A DNA stretch of 64,000 nucleotides from Streptomyces luteolifulvus (GTDB taxonomy: Bacteria; Actinomycetota; Actinomycetes; Streptomycetales; Streptomycetaceae), in assembly GCF_008806595.1 (NCBI RefSeq), contig NZ_VZRB01000006.1, positions 1 through 64,000 of the forward strand, written 5' to 3'. Shown piece by piece: positions 8,009-15,163 of the stretch. The notes below the pieces were generated by a model. It was given only the letters and a program-made list of their open reading frames with translations, was not told the DNA's origin and did no database searches. Both the position numbers and the translations under genes were made by a program. Position 1 is the first letter of the stretch; the number at the start of each line of letters is the position of its first letter.

Positions 8009-9124
8009 GTGACGACCCATCCCGTCTCACCGAACACCGTCCTGGCCAACGCCCTCCACCACGCCGAGGACGTCCTGACCCCACGCATCCTGGCCACCCC
8101 ACCCGAGCGGATCGTGCTCGTCGTCGGCACCCAGATCAACGGCGCCCCGCACATCGGCACCTCCCTCGTACAGTCCCTGGCCTTCGCCATGGCCGCCCGC
8201 CTGCGCGACCGCTTCGGCATCCCCACCGAGGTCCTGTTCAGCGCTCTCGACAACGCCCCCTACGAACTGACCACCGACCTGGTCAGCGGTCACCGATACC
8301 AACGCGCCTACGCACAGGCCCTCGGCCACGGGACCCTGACCGACCTCGTCAACGCCCTCTACCAACCCCTGTTCACCGCGCTCTCTCGATGCCTGGGCAT
8401 CCCTCACCGGATCGAGACCTACAGCCAGCAGCAGGCCAGCGAGCACTTCCGCCGCACATGGCTCCGCCTCCTGCCCCGCCTCGACGCCGCTCGCTGGTGG
8501 CTCGCCCCCTCCACCGGCACACCACACCTGCGCGTCCCCTGCCCGCACCCCGACTGCGGCTGGGCCGAGAAACACGCCGAACGCACCCGAGTCCACCTCA
8601 CCGACCGCGAGATCGCGGAAGTGGCTGCCGTCTGCCTCCACCACGGCCCCTACCAGGCGACCATCACCCCAACCGCAGGCTCCTACCTCGACCTGGCCAC
8701 CCTGTACCGCAACGCGGTCAAGGAACTCTTCCTGTCCAACCCACACGGCACCCTGCACGTCATGGTCAAGGGCGGCGACTGGGTCTTCGGCTCCCACCTG
8801 GTCGACGAGGCCCTCCAGGCCGTCGGTCTCACCCTCGCCCAGCTCCCCGCCCGACTGTTCTGCCCGCAGGTCGTCACCGACACCGGCGCCAAGCTGTCCA
8901 AGTCGCTGATCCGCGAAGGCCGTGTGCCCTTGCCCGAAGGCGCAGCCAACTGGATGCTCGATGCCCGTCAGTGGCCCGGCACCATCACGGAGTACGCCGA
9001 GCAACTGCTGGCCATGGCAGATACCTTGCTGTCCGACCCCCGCCATTTCTTCCGCTCGTACTCGGCCACCGAGATCGGCCGGATGATGTCCGAACCAGCC
9101 ACCAGGAGCGTTCCCGCCCCATGA
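8009..9124 (+). CDS. Class I aminoacyl-tRNA synthetase-like catalytic core protein
   Basis: A 371-residue protein resembling the Rossmann catalytic core of class I synthetases, nearest in feel to archaeal-type LysRS-I. The HIGH signature region reads GTQINGAPHIGT (about residues 40-51). A putative zinc knuckle CPHPDCGW lies near residue 180, GGDWVFGSHLVDEA near 255, and the KMSKS-like loop AKLSKSL near 300. No anticodon-binding domain follows. It may activate an amino acid or modify a small molecule or tRNA rather than act as a housekeeping synthetase. Its stop overlaps the ASCH gene start by 4 bases (ATGA), so the two are coupled. Confidence 0.65.
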   Translation: MTTHPVSPNTVLANALHHAEDVLTPRILATPPERIVLVVGTQINGAPHIGTSLVQSLAFAMAARLRDRFGIPTEVLFSALDNAPYELTTDLVSGHRYQRAYAQALGHGTLTDLVNALYQPLFTALSRCLGIPHRIETYSQQQASEHFRRTWLRLLPRLDAARWWLAPSTGTPHLRVPCPHPDCGWAEKHAERTRVHLTDREIAEVAAVCLHHGPYQATITPTAGSYLDLATLYRNAVKELFLSNPHGTLHVMVKGGDWVFGSHLVDEALQAVGLTLAQLPARLFCPQVVTDTGAKLSKSLIREGRVPLPEGAANWMLDARQWPGTITEYAEQLLAMADTLLSDPRHFFRSYSATEIGRMMSEPATRSVPAP

Positions 9125-9477
9125 CCGACACCACCGCCCGCGTCCGCGAGCTCAACCTCTACCGCCAGTACTTCGACCTCGTCGCCGCGGGCACCAAGAC
9201 CATCGAGGTGCGGGTCAAATACCCGCACCTCGCCGACCTCTCTGCCGGCGACGTCATTCGCTTCCGCATCAAGGGCACCGACGAGACCTGTGAGGTCGAG
9301 GTCAAGCGGGTCACCGAGTACCCCGACTTCGAGGCACTGCTCGACGGCGAGGGACCGGCCAACGTCAACCCGACCGCCACCCGCGAACAACAGATCGCCA
9401 ACATCCGCACCATCTACCCGCCAGAGAAGGAAGCCCTCGGCGCCCTCGCCATCGAGATCCAACGCGCTGCTGCATGA
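9121..9477 (+). CDS. ASCH-domain protein
   Basis: A 118-residue protein made of a single ASCH domain (PUA-like beta barrel). The signature LNLYRQYFDLVAAGTKTIEV is at residues 11-30, then GDVIRFR near residue 56 and a conserved tail with YPPEKEALGALAIEI. ASCH proteins bind RNA; some hydrolyse N4-acetylcytidine or act as nucleases. Translational coupling to the synthetase-like gene points to a joint role in RNA or nucleotide chemistry. This is inference from family and neighbourhood. Confidence 0.8.
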   Translation: MTDTTARVRELNLYRQYFDLVAAGTKTIEVRVKYPHLADLSAGDVIRFRIKGTDETCEVEVKRVTEYPDFEALLDGEGPANVNPTATREQQIANIRTIYPPEKEALGALAIEIQRAAA

Positions 9478-9580
9478 TGCGACCTGAGCTTGAGGGCAGG
9501 GGGGCCTGGGGGCCGTGGCCCGTTGTGCTCACGAAGCACTGGCCCCATCTGTCCAAGGCGGCCGACGAAAGGACGTAACC

Positions 9581-10127
9581 GTGGCTCAGCCGCAGCCCGA
9601 CGCCCAGCTCAAAGCCCTCCCGCCCGCCCTCGAATCCATGACCCTCCTGGTCGCCGCCGTCATCGTCCAGGACGTGGCGACCAGCCGTCGTCCTCCTCCA
9701 GCGCAGCCAGAACGCCAAGTTTGCCCAGGGCATGTGGGACCTCCCCGTCGGCAAGAGCGAACCCGGCGAGCCCATCACCGAAACCGCGGTCCGCGAGCTC
9801 CACGAGGAGACGGGGCTCACGGTGAAGCCCGAGTCCCTCAAGGTCGCCCACATCATCCACGGCGCCTGGGGCGTCGAAGCTCCCAACGGCTTCCTCACGG
9901 TCGTCTTCGTCACGCACGAGTGGGATGGCGAGCCCGAGAACCGCGAACCGCGCAAGCACTCCCAGGTCCGCTGGGTCGACGCAGACGCCATCCCCGAGGA
10001 ATTCGTGGAGACCACCGCCAGTGCCCTCCACCGCTACCTAAGCAGCGGGCTCCAGGTGTCGCTGGACGGCTGGAAGTACAACCCCAGGATCGATGGAGCC
10101 GTGACTGACGCAGTTGATCTTGAATAG
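9581..10127 (+). pseudogene. NUDIX hydrolase, frameshifted
   Basis: The first frame starts at GTG 9581 after GAAAGGA and gives VAQPQPDAQLKALPP and then VAAVIVQDVATS. At about 9682-9687 the sense reading moves to another frame: VVLLQRSQNAKFAQGMWDLP, the NUDIX box GKSEPGE with REUHEETG-like RELHEETGLT, and the end DGAVTDAVDLE. Adding two bases (GT in a CGTGTCGTC context) restores one 182-codon frame. NUDIX enzymes hydrolyse nucleoside diphosphate derivatives. The C-terminal part from an internal ATG (9732) still holds the catalytic box but lacks the first beta strands. Confidence 0.75.
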
Positions 10128-10180
10128 CGGAGGACACCGGTGGGTGGGCCGGGGTCCTGTTGAGTGGGTCGCGGGGCCGG

Positions 10181-11860
10181 TCAGTGACCGGCTGCGAGTT
10201 CGCCGCTGAGCTTGCCGTGCAGGTGAGCGCTCGGGGTGTTGAGGCCGGTGATCTCGACGGTCTTGCCGCGCTGGGCGTACTTGGTCTCGATCGCGTCGAG
10301 GGCGGCGACGGAGGAGGCGTCCCAGATGTGCGCCGAGCTCAGGTCGATGATCACCTTGCCAGGGTCGGCGGCGTAGTCGAACTGGCCCACCAGGTCGTTG
10401 GACGAGGCGAAGAACAGCTCGCCGGTGACCCGGTAGACCACCGTCTTGCCGTCGGGATCGACCACTGCGGTGACCTCGGCGAGGTGGGCGACACGCTTGG
10501 CGAAGATGACCATGGCGGTGAGGGAGCCGACGACCACGCCGATGGCGAGGTTGTGGGTGGCGACCACACAGGCGACGGTGATCACCATGACGGTGATCTC
10601 GCCGGCGGGCATCCGCCGGAGGGTCTTCGGGGCGATGGAGTGCCAGTCGAAGGTCGCGAACGACACCATGATCATGACGGCGACCAGGGCCGCCATAGGG
10701 ATGTCGGAAACAACCGAGCCGAAGAGGATGCACAGCACCATCAGGAACGCCCCGGCAAGGAAGGTCGAGACGCGGGTGCGGGCGCCGGAAACCTTCACGT
10801 TGATCATCGTCTGGCCGATCATGGCACAGCCGCCCATGCCGCCGAAGAAGCCGGTGACGATGTTGGCGATGCCCTGACCGATGGACTCGCGGGTCTTGTT
10901 GGAGTGGGTGTCGGTGATGTCGTCGACCAGCTTGGCCGTCATCAGCGACTCCATCAGGCCGACCAGCGCCATGGCGAACGCGTACGGGGCGATCGTCGTC
11001 AGCGTGTCCAGCGTGAACGGAACGTCCGGCAGGCCAGGCACGGGCAGGGAGGTCGGCAGTTCGCCCTTGTCGCCCACAGTCGGCACGGCGATGGCCGCGC
11101 CGACGGTGATCACGGTGAGGATGACGATGGAGACCAGCGGCGCTGGGATCACGGTGGTGATCCTCGGGAAGAACACCATGAGCGCCAGACCGCCGACGAT
11201 CAGCGGGTAGACGGCCCACGGGACGTTCCGCATCTCCGGGACCTGGGCCATGAAGATCAGGATGGCGAGCGCGTTGACGAAGCCGACCATCACCGAACGC
11301 GGGATGAACCGCATCAGTTTCGCCACCCCGAGCGCGCCGAGGATGACTTGGAAGACGCCCGCGAGGATGACCGCAGCCACGAGGTAGCCGAGACCGTGCT
11401 CACGGTTCAGCGGGGCGATCACGAGGGCGATGGCGCCGGTCGCGGCGGAGATCATCGCCCGTCGGCCGCCGACGACCGAGATGACGACGGCCATGGTGAA
11501 GGAAGCGAACAGACCGATCGCCGGGTCCACACCCGCGATGATCGAGAACGAGATGGCCTCGGGGATCAGCGCGAGGGCGACGACCAGGCCGGCCAGGACC
11601 TCGGTGCGCCAGACCTTCGGGTCGGAGATCCAGTCGGGCTTCAGGCCACGCAGGCGCGCGGCCGGGGACACAGCAGTGGCAACGGAAGACAAGGGAGACG
11701 GAACCTGTCGTGCTCGGGCACACCCCCGTTCGGCAGGCCGGGGCGGGCGGGAGGACGCGGAGGGGCCGGGCCGGCACCCCGCGGGCGGCGCCGCGCGATG
11801 CGGAGCCGGAAGTTGAAGGAAGACGCGGCTGGGAATGACCGTCAGCGCGGCCAGGCTCAC
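10181..11860 (-). CDS. SulP-family inorganic anion transporter with STAS domain
   Basis: An integral membrane permease of up to 559 residues. The SulP core begins at GLKPDWISDPKVWRTEVLAGLVVALALIPE-like sequence and spans 10 or more membrane segments, including VPEMRNVPWAVYPLI and GFFGGMGGCAMIGQTMINVK. The STAS domain covers the last 110 residues (GELFFASSNDLV and IIDLSSAHIWDASSVAALD). Relatives carry sulfate, bicarbonate or other anions with Na+ or H+. The start is uncertain: the GTG at 11860 gives an unusual Arg/Pro-rich leader, and TTG 11692 or GTG 11671 would start closer to the core. It diverges from merR-like gene 12104. Confidence 0.85.
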   Translation of the reverse strand: MSLAALTVIPSRVFLQLPAPHRAAPPAGCRPGPSASSRPPRPAERGCARARQVPSPLSSVATAVSPAARLRGLKPDWISDPKVWRTEVLAGLVVALALIPEAISFSIIAGVDPAIGLFASFTMAVVISVVGGRRAMISAATGAIALVIAPLNREHGLGYLVAAVILAGVFQVILGALGVAKLMRFIPRSVMVGFVNALAILIFMAQVPEMRNVPWAVYPLIVGGLALMVFFPRITTVIPAPLVSIVILTVITVGAAIAVPTVGDKGELPTSLPVPGLPDVPFTLDTLTTIAPYAFAMALVGLMESLMTAKLVDDITDTHSNKTRESIGQGIANIVTGFFGGMGGCAMIGQTMINVKVSGARTRVSTFLAGAFLMVLCILFGSVVSDIPMAALVAVMIMVSFATFDWHSIAPKTLRRMPAGEITVMVITVACVVATHNLAIGVVVGSLTAMVIFAKRVAHLAEVTAVVDPDGKTVVYRVTGELFFASSNDLVGQFDYAADPGKVIIDLSSAHIWDASSVAALDAIETKYAQRGKTVEITGLNTPSAHLHGKLSGELAAGH

Positions 11861-12017
11861 GTCCGGGGGCGAAGCGTCACGGCGGGCAGGCGGCGGCGCC
11901 GGGCGTCATGGGCTCGCGCACGCTTCTCTCCTGCAAGAATCGGATCTTCGCCGGGGGCACCATCGGCCCCGACACGGCAACAGCGAGGCAGCGAAACGCC
12001 GCCCCCACCACCAGCAA

Positions 12018-12041
12018 CTCTACCCTAACGTTAGAGTAGAG
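12018..12041. promoter_or_regulatory. MerR-type operator dyad
   Basis: A 24-bp dyad centred on CTAACGTTAG, with outer arms CTCTAC and GTAGAG and only one mismatched pair, lies between the divergent SulP and MerR genes. MerR regulators bind such dyads in long promoter spacers and activate by untwisting. It sits 63 bases ahead of the MerR start and is the likely autoregulatory and SulP-controlling site. Confidence 0.75.
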
Positions 12042-12103
12042 ATCGGCGGCGCCCACCTGGGCCGAGGCCGCTGACGAAGGAGAAGGGCCAGAGGATCACG
12101 GGC

Positions 12104-12517
12104 GTGGACGGCAAGCACATGCAGATCGGCGAGGTCGCCGCACGGACCGAACTGTCCCTGCGCACCATCCGCCACTACGAGGAGACCGGCCTCGTCGTCC
12201 CCTCCGCCCGCTCTCGGGGCGGCTTCCGCCTCTACACCGAGAACGACGTCGCCCGCCTCATGGTCATCCGCCGCATGAAGCCGCTCGGCTTCACCCTGGA
12301 CCAGATGCGCGACCTGCTCGACGCCACTGATCGCCTCGACGCTGACGCCACTCTCGGTGCCAACGAGCGCGAGGCCCTCCTGGAACGCGTCCGCACCTAC
12401 CAGCAGGAAGCCGCCGAGCAGGTCGAGAAGCTCCGTGTCCAGCTCTCCCGAGCCGAGGACTTCGAAGGCACCCTGCGCGCCCGCCTGGAACGGAACGCGC
12501 CCGCCGCCCGAGCCTGA
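12104..12517 (+). CDS. MerR-family transcriptional regulator
   Basis: A 137-residue protein with an N-terminal winged HTH (MQIGEVAARTELSLRTIRHY at residues 5-24, then EETGLVVPSARSRGGFRLY), a dimerisation coiled coil (about 85-125) and a short C-terminus without a cysteine-rich effector pocket. Because there are no metal- or redox-binding cysteines, it is unlike MerR or SoxR proper. Divergence from the SulP gene and the shared operator suggest that it controls anion transport. GTG 12104 follows AGAGGA at 8 bases; ATG 12116 is a possible later start. Confidence 0.85.
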   Translation: MDGKHMQIGEVAARTELSLRTIRHYEETGLVVPSARSRGGFRLYTENDVARLMVIRRMKPLGFTLDQMRDLLDATDRLDADATLGANEREALLERVRTYQQEAAEQVEKLRVQLSRAEDFEGTLRARLERNAPAARA

Positions 12518-12610
12518 CGACGGCTCCCCAGGGATCAGCCGCAGTCCGCACACAGTCCGCAAGACACCCGATCAAGACCGTCGCACCCCATCACGAGCCA
12601 TCGAGAAAAG

Positions 12611-12659
12611 GCCGGGTCAGCGGCCTGCAGCAACCATCGCTGCAGGTCACCGACCCGGC
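12611..12659. repeat. Long imperfect hairpin next to attR
   Basis: Two 8-bp arm pairs (GCCGGGTC with GACCCGGC, and CCTGCAGC with GCTGCAGG) separated by a short mismatch form a strong hairpin 10 bases before the attR core. It may terminate merR transcription at the island edge or take part in recombination. It may also insulate the displaced sodN 3' UTR from read-through. Confidence 0.65.
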
Positions 12660-12668
12660 CCATTACTA

Positions 12669-12683
12669 GGAGACCAAGAAGGC
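12669..12683 (+). repeat. attR core of the sodN island
   Basis: An exact second copy of the 15-bp core seen inside sodN, followed by CTGA where sodN has TTGA. The sequence after it is the original chromosomal continuation of sodN: a short 3' UTR and a terminator. In the uninterrupted gene the last codons would have been read from this copy. Confidence 0.85.
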
Positions 12684-12687
12684 CTGA

Positions 12688-12782
12688 CGACCCGTCAGCC
12701 TCCGACGACCCGCGATCGGTGCACCATCGCAGGTCAACGGGCAGCCCGAAGGGGCCCGGCCGCTGTCTCGGCCGGGCCCCTT
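12688..12782 (+). ncRNA. Displaced sodN 3' UTR, candidate s-SodF small RNA
   Basis: In S. coelicolor a roughly 90-nt RNA, s-SodF, is processed from the sodN 3' UTR and pairs with the sodF mRNA 5' end. Here the segment right after the attR copy of the sodN stop codon is about 95 bases long and ends in a perfect terminator. It contains CAGCCTCCGACG (12696-12707), whose complement holds a GGAGG ribosome-binding tract, as expected for pairing with sodF. The RNA is now severed from the sodN promoter, so it could be made only by read-through or from a new promoter. The identity rests on position and this complementarity logic, since sodF is not in the window. Confidence 0.5.
12749..12782 (+). terminator. 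Native sodN terminator
   Basis: A perfect 14-bp stem (AAGGGGCCCGGCCG with its complement) has a 6-base loop, just before the araC-like gene. It is the original terminator of sodN and would form the 3' end of s-SodF. Confidence 0.88.
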
Positions 12783-12799
12783 CGTGCGATGCTGACGTG

Positions 12800-13294
12800 G
12801 TGGTGACCACGGAGGATCTGGTCCGGCTGCGGCGGGCGCGCGACCGTATGGACCGGGAGTACGCCGAGCCCCTCGACATGTCCGACCTCGCCCGGACCGC
12901 GCTGATGTCGCCGGGACACTTCCAGCGCAGCTTCCGCAGCGCGTTCGGCGAGACCCCGTACAGCTATCTGATGACGCGCCGCATCGAGCGCGCCAAGACC
13001 CTCCTGCGGCGCGGGGACCTGACCGTCACGGAGGTCTGCATGGCGGTCGGCTGTACCTCCCTCGGCTCCTTCAGCTCCCGCTTCACCGAACTGGTCGGCG
13101 AAACCCCGAGCGCCTACCGCGCGCGCTCCCACGAGCCGAGCGCCCCGATCCCGGCATGCGTGGCCCGCACGTTCACCCGCCCGAAGCGGGCGCCGCTCTC
13201 CTCCGCCGTGCAGCCGGACGCACCAGGCCCCGCTCACCTGCACCGATCGGATACCGCTGCTTCCCTGCGGCCTGATCCCGCGGACAGGCCCTAG
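12800..13294 (+). CDS. AraC-family regulator (short form)
   Basis: A 164-residue protein. The two HTH motifs of the AraC DNA-binding domain are at residues 15-110: MSDLARTALMSPGHFQRSFR, then VTEVCMAVGCTSLGSFSSRF followed by GETPSAYRAR. No ligand-binding domain is present; a proline-rich tail follows. Three consecutive GTG codons (12797, 12800, 12803) make the exact start ambiguous. The gene ends 9 bases before a VOC protein gene and is likely cotranscribed, a common pairing in which the regulator controls the VOC protein. Confidence 0.85.
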   Translation: MVTTEDLVRLRRARDRMDREYAEPLDMSDLARTALMSPGHFQRSFRSAFGETPYSYLMTRRIERAKTLLRRGDLTVTEVCMAVGCTSLGSFSSRFTELVGETPSAYRARSHEPSAPIPACVARTFTRPKRAPLSSAVQPDAPGPAHLHRSDTAASLRPDPADRP

Positions 13295-13303
13295 CCTGCC
13301 GTC

Positions 13304-13720
13304 ATGGACGTGAAACTCAAGCAATGCTTCATCGCCGTCGACGACCATGACAAGGCGATCGCCTTCTACCGGGACGTCCTGGGGCTGGAGGTGCGCAACG
13401 ACGTCGGATTCGAGGGGATGCGGTGGGTGACCGTCGGGTCGCCGCTGCAGCCGGACGTGGAGATCGTGCTGGAGCCGCCGGGGGCGAACCCGGACTTCTC
13501 GCCCGCCGACCGGGAGGCGATGGCCCGCCTGCTGGCCAAGGGTGTGCTGCGCGGGGTCATCTTCACGACCGCCGACTGCGACGCCCTCTTCGAGCGGGTC
13601 GAACAGTCCGGCGCCGATGTGCTCCAGGAGCCGATGGACCAGCCGTACGGGGTGCGCGACTGCGCGTTCCGGGATCCGGCGGGGAACATGCTGCGGTTCA
13701 TGGAGCGGGCCGGCGACTGA
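13304..13720 (+). CDS. VOC-family (glyoxalase/bleomycin resistance-like) protein
   Basis: A 138-residue protein with one full VOC module made of two beta-alpha-beta units: KLKQCFIAVDDHDKAIAFYRD at the start and DCAFRDPAGNMLRFME at the end. Family members bind a divalent metal and act as glyoxalases, isomerases, dioxygenases or drug-sequestering proteins. The substrate is unknown. It follows the AraC-type gene closely. Confidence 0.85.
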   Translation: MDVKLKQCFIAVDDHDKAIAFYRDVLGLEVRNDVGFEGMRWVTVGSPLQPDVEIVLEPPGANPDFSPADREAMARLLAKGVLRGVIFTTADCDALFERVEQSGADVLQEPMDQPYGVRDCAFRDPAGNMLRFMERAGD

Positions 13721-13762
13721 AATCCGCGAGGACTGCGCATCTCCCCCGCCTACGATCACCCC

Positions 13763-14503
13763 ATGACCATCCGCTGGACGTACGCCTTCGTCGACCGGCC
13801 CGCAGACCGCCTCGCCCCGGCCCGGGAGTTCTGGACGGCCGTCACGGACACCCGGCTGTCCGCACCCCGGGGTGAGAACGGCGAGTTCTCGACCCTCGTC
13901 CCGGACGGGTCCGACGCCTGCGTGAAGGTCCGGGGCGTCGACGAGGGCGAGGGCGGGGCGCATCTCGACTTCTGCGTCGACGACGTACCGGCGTTCATGA
14001 AGTCGGCGCTGCGACTCGGGGCGTCTGCCGTCGCCGAGCACGACGGGTGGGCCGTACTGCGCTCGCCCGCCGGGCAGTTGTTCTGTGCCGTGCCCTGGCA
14101 CGCGGAGTCCGCGAGGCCACCCGTCGTCCGCGGCGCCCGGCTCGACCAGGTCTGCCTGGACGTTCCGCCGTCCGCCTACGACACCGAAGTCGCCTTCTGG
14201 AGCGGCCTGCTGGCCGGCTGGGAGTCGCGGGCGGGCTCGCTCCCGGAGTTCCACGTGGTCAAGCCGCCGCCGGGACTCCCGATCCGTGTCCTCCTCCAGC
14301 GCCTCGGCGAGGAACGGCCCGCCTCCGCCCACCTGGACCTGGCCTGCACGGACATCGAGGCGACCCGCGCCGAGCACGAGCGTCTCGGTGCCCGGCTCGT
14401 CGCCCGCGGCCGCCACTGGACGGTGATGCGCGACCCGGCGGACGGCACGTACTGCCTGACGGCACGCGACCCGGAGACGGGCGCGCTGCCCGGGCCTGTC
14501 TGA
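13763..14503 (+). CDS. Two-module VOC-family protein
   Basis: A 246-residue protein with two tandem VOC modules. The first (residues 1-112) ends in VLRSPAGQLFCAVPW. The second (about 120-235) runs from LDQVCLDVPPSAYDTEVAFW to VMRDPADGTYCLTARDP. This is the CFP32-like arrangement. Its role is unknown. It starts 42 bases after the single-module VOC gene and may be part of the same transcript. Confidence 0.82.
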   Translation: MTIRWTYAFVDRPADRLAPAREFWTAVTDTRLSAPRGENGEFSTLVPDGSDACVKVRGVDEGEGGAHLDFCVDDVPAFMKSALRLGASAVAEHDGWAVLRSPAGQLFCAVPWHAESARPPVVRGARLDQVCLDVPPSAYDTEVAFWSGLLAGWESRAGSLPEFHVVKPPPGLPIRVLLQRLGEERPASAHLDLACTDIEATRAEHERLGARLVARGRHWTVMRDPADGTYCLTARDPETGALPGPV

Positions 14504-14569
14504 CACCTTCCCGTCGTCCGCCCGTCGAGCGGGCCCGGCAGCCGCTGACAACGCTCGTGATCAATACAC

Positions 14570-14824
14570 CTAGCCGGTCCTGACCCAGCAGAGGTACTGG
14601 CCAGCGCCGTCCTGCGAGGTGGGGCTCGGGGTCGGGCACTGGGAGCGCCAGTCCTCCGGGAGCGGGGGCGTCACGGTCGGCTGCGCGCCCTCCCAGCCGT
14701 AGCGCGGTTCCCTCGAGTCCTGAAGCCACAGCGTGAGCCCACCGCCCGCTGCCACGGTCACGGCCCACACCAGCACGGCCCACCGCCACACCCGGCGGCG
14801 GCGCGCTCCCCCCGCCTGAGTCAC
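14570..14824 (-). CDS. Small single-pass membrane protein
   Basis: An 84-residue hypothetical protein. A basic N-terminus (ARRRRVWRW) is followed by one membrane segment (AVLVWAVTVAAGGGLTLWL, residues 16-34) and an exported C-terminal domain of about 50 residues with two cysteines (SQCPTP and YLCWV) that could form a disulfide. GTG start; it overlaps the DUF952 gene stop by 4 bases and is therefore coupled to it. Confidence 0.65.
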   Translation of the reverse strand: MTQAGGARRRRVWRWAVLVWAVTVAAGGGLTLWLQDSREPRYGWEGAQPTVTPPLPEDWRSQCPTPSPTSQDGAGQYLCWVRTG

Positions 14825-15153
14825 CCCCAGTCCTCCACGTCCACCACCGCGCCCACCGGAATGGGCCCGTACACATGCGGGAACTCCTCACCGCCCGGTT
14901 CGGGTGCCTCGTACTTCAGCGGAACGCCGAGCCGCGCGGGGTCCACGACCAGGACCACCAGCTCGTCGGGGCCGTCGTAGGAGCCGTACAGGAAGGCGGC
15001 CACGGGCGGGAGCTGGTCGCGGGTCGAGCAGTGGATGAAGCCCTCCTCCCGGAGGGTGCGGCCGCGGGTCGACATCTCGTACGTGCCCCGGGCGCGGGCC
15101 GCTTCCCACAGGGAACGTTCGGTGAGGTGGAGGATGTACGTGTGTTCGGGCAT
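14821..15153 (-). CDS. DUF952 family protein
   Basis: A 110-residue cytosolic protein with the DUF952 pattern: EHTYILHLTERSLWEAAR at the start, GFIHCSTRDQL near residue 40, and EEFPHVYGPIPVGAVVDV at the end. The fold is related to ADP-ribosyltransferase-like domains, but no activity is established. The start MPEHTY was preferred over a GTG three codons upstream. It is followed closely by a small membrane protein gene. Confidence 0.82.
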   Translation of the reverse strand: MPEHTYILHLTERSLWEAARARGTYEMSTRGRTLREEGFIHCSTRDQLPPVAAFLYGSYDGPDELVVLVVDPARLGVPLKYEAPEPGGEEFPHVYGPIPVGAVVDVEDWG

Positions 15154-15163
15154 GGACGGCACG

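Larger units (their letters stand above)
2597..12683. mobile_element. Integrated island in the 3' end of sodN (about 10.1 kb)
   Basis: The segment is bounded by a perfect 15-bp direct repeat of the sodN 3' end. It begins with a tyrosine integrase that reads toward attL. Its contents are typical cargo: an IS5-like transposase, a regulator/methyltransferase operon, an ATPase, a tRNA synthetase-like protein with an ASCH partner, a NUDIX gene, and a SulP transporter with a MerR regulator. No replication, transfer or excisionase gene is recognisable, so it is a genomic island or a remnant of an integrative element. Integrase, ATPase and NUDIX genes are all broken, which suggests it is immobile and decaying. 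Exact ends depend on where strand exchange occurs inside the core. Confidence 0.82.

Noticed and set aside
10160..12028. A 622-codon open frame on the plus strand opposite the SulP gene
   Set aside because: Its product is an Asp/Gly/Arg/His-rich low-complexity string typical of antisense frames in GC-rich genes, while the minus strand has clear SulP and STAS motifs.
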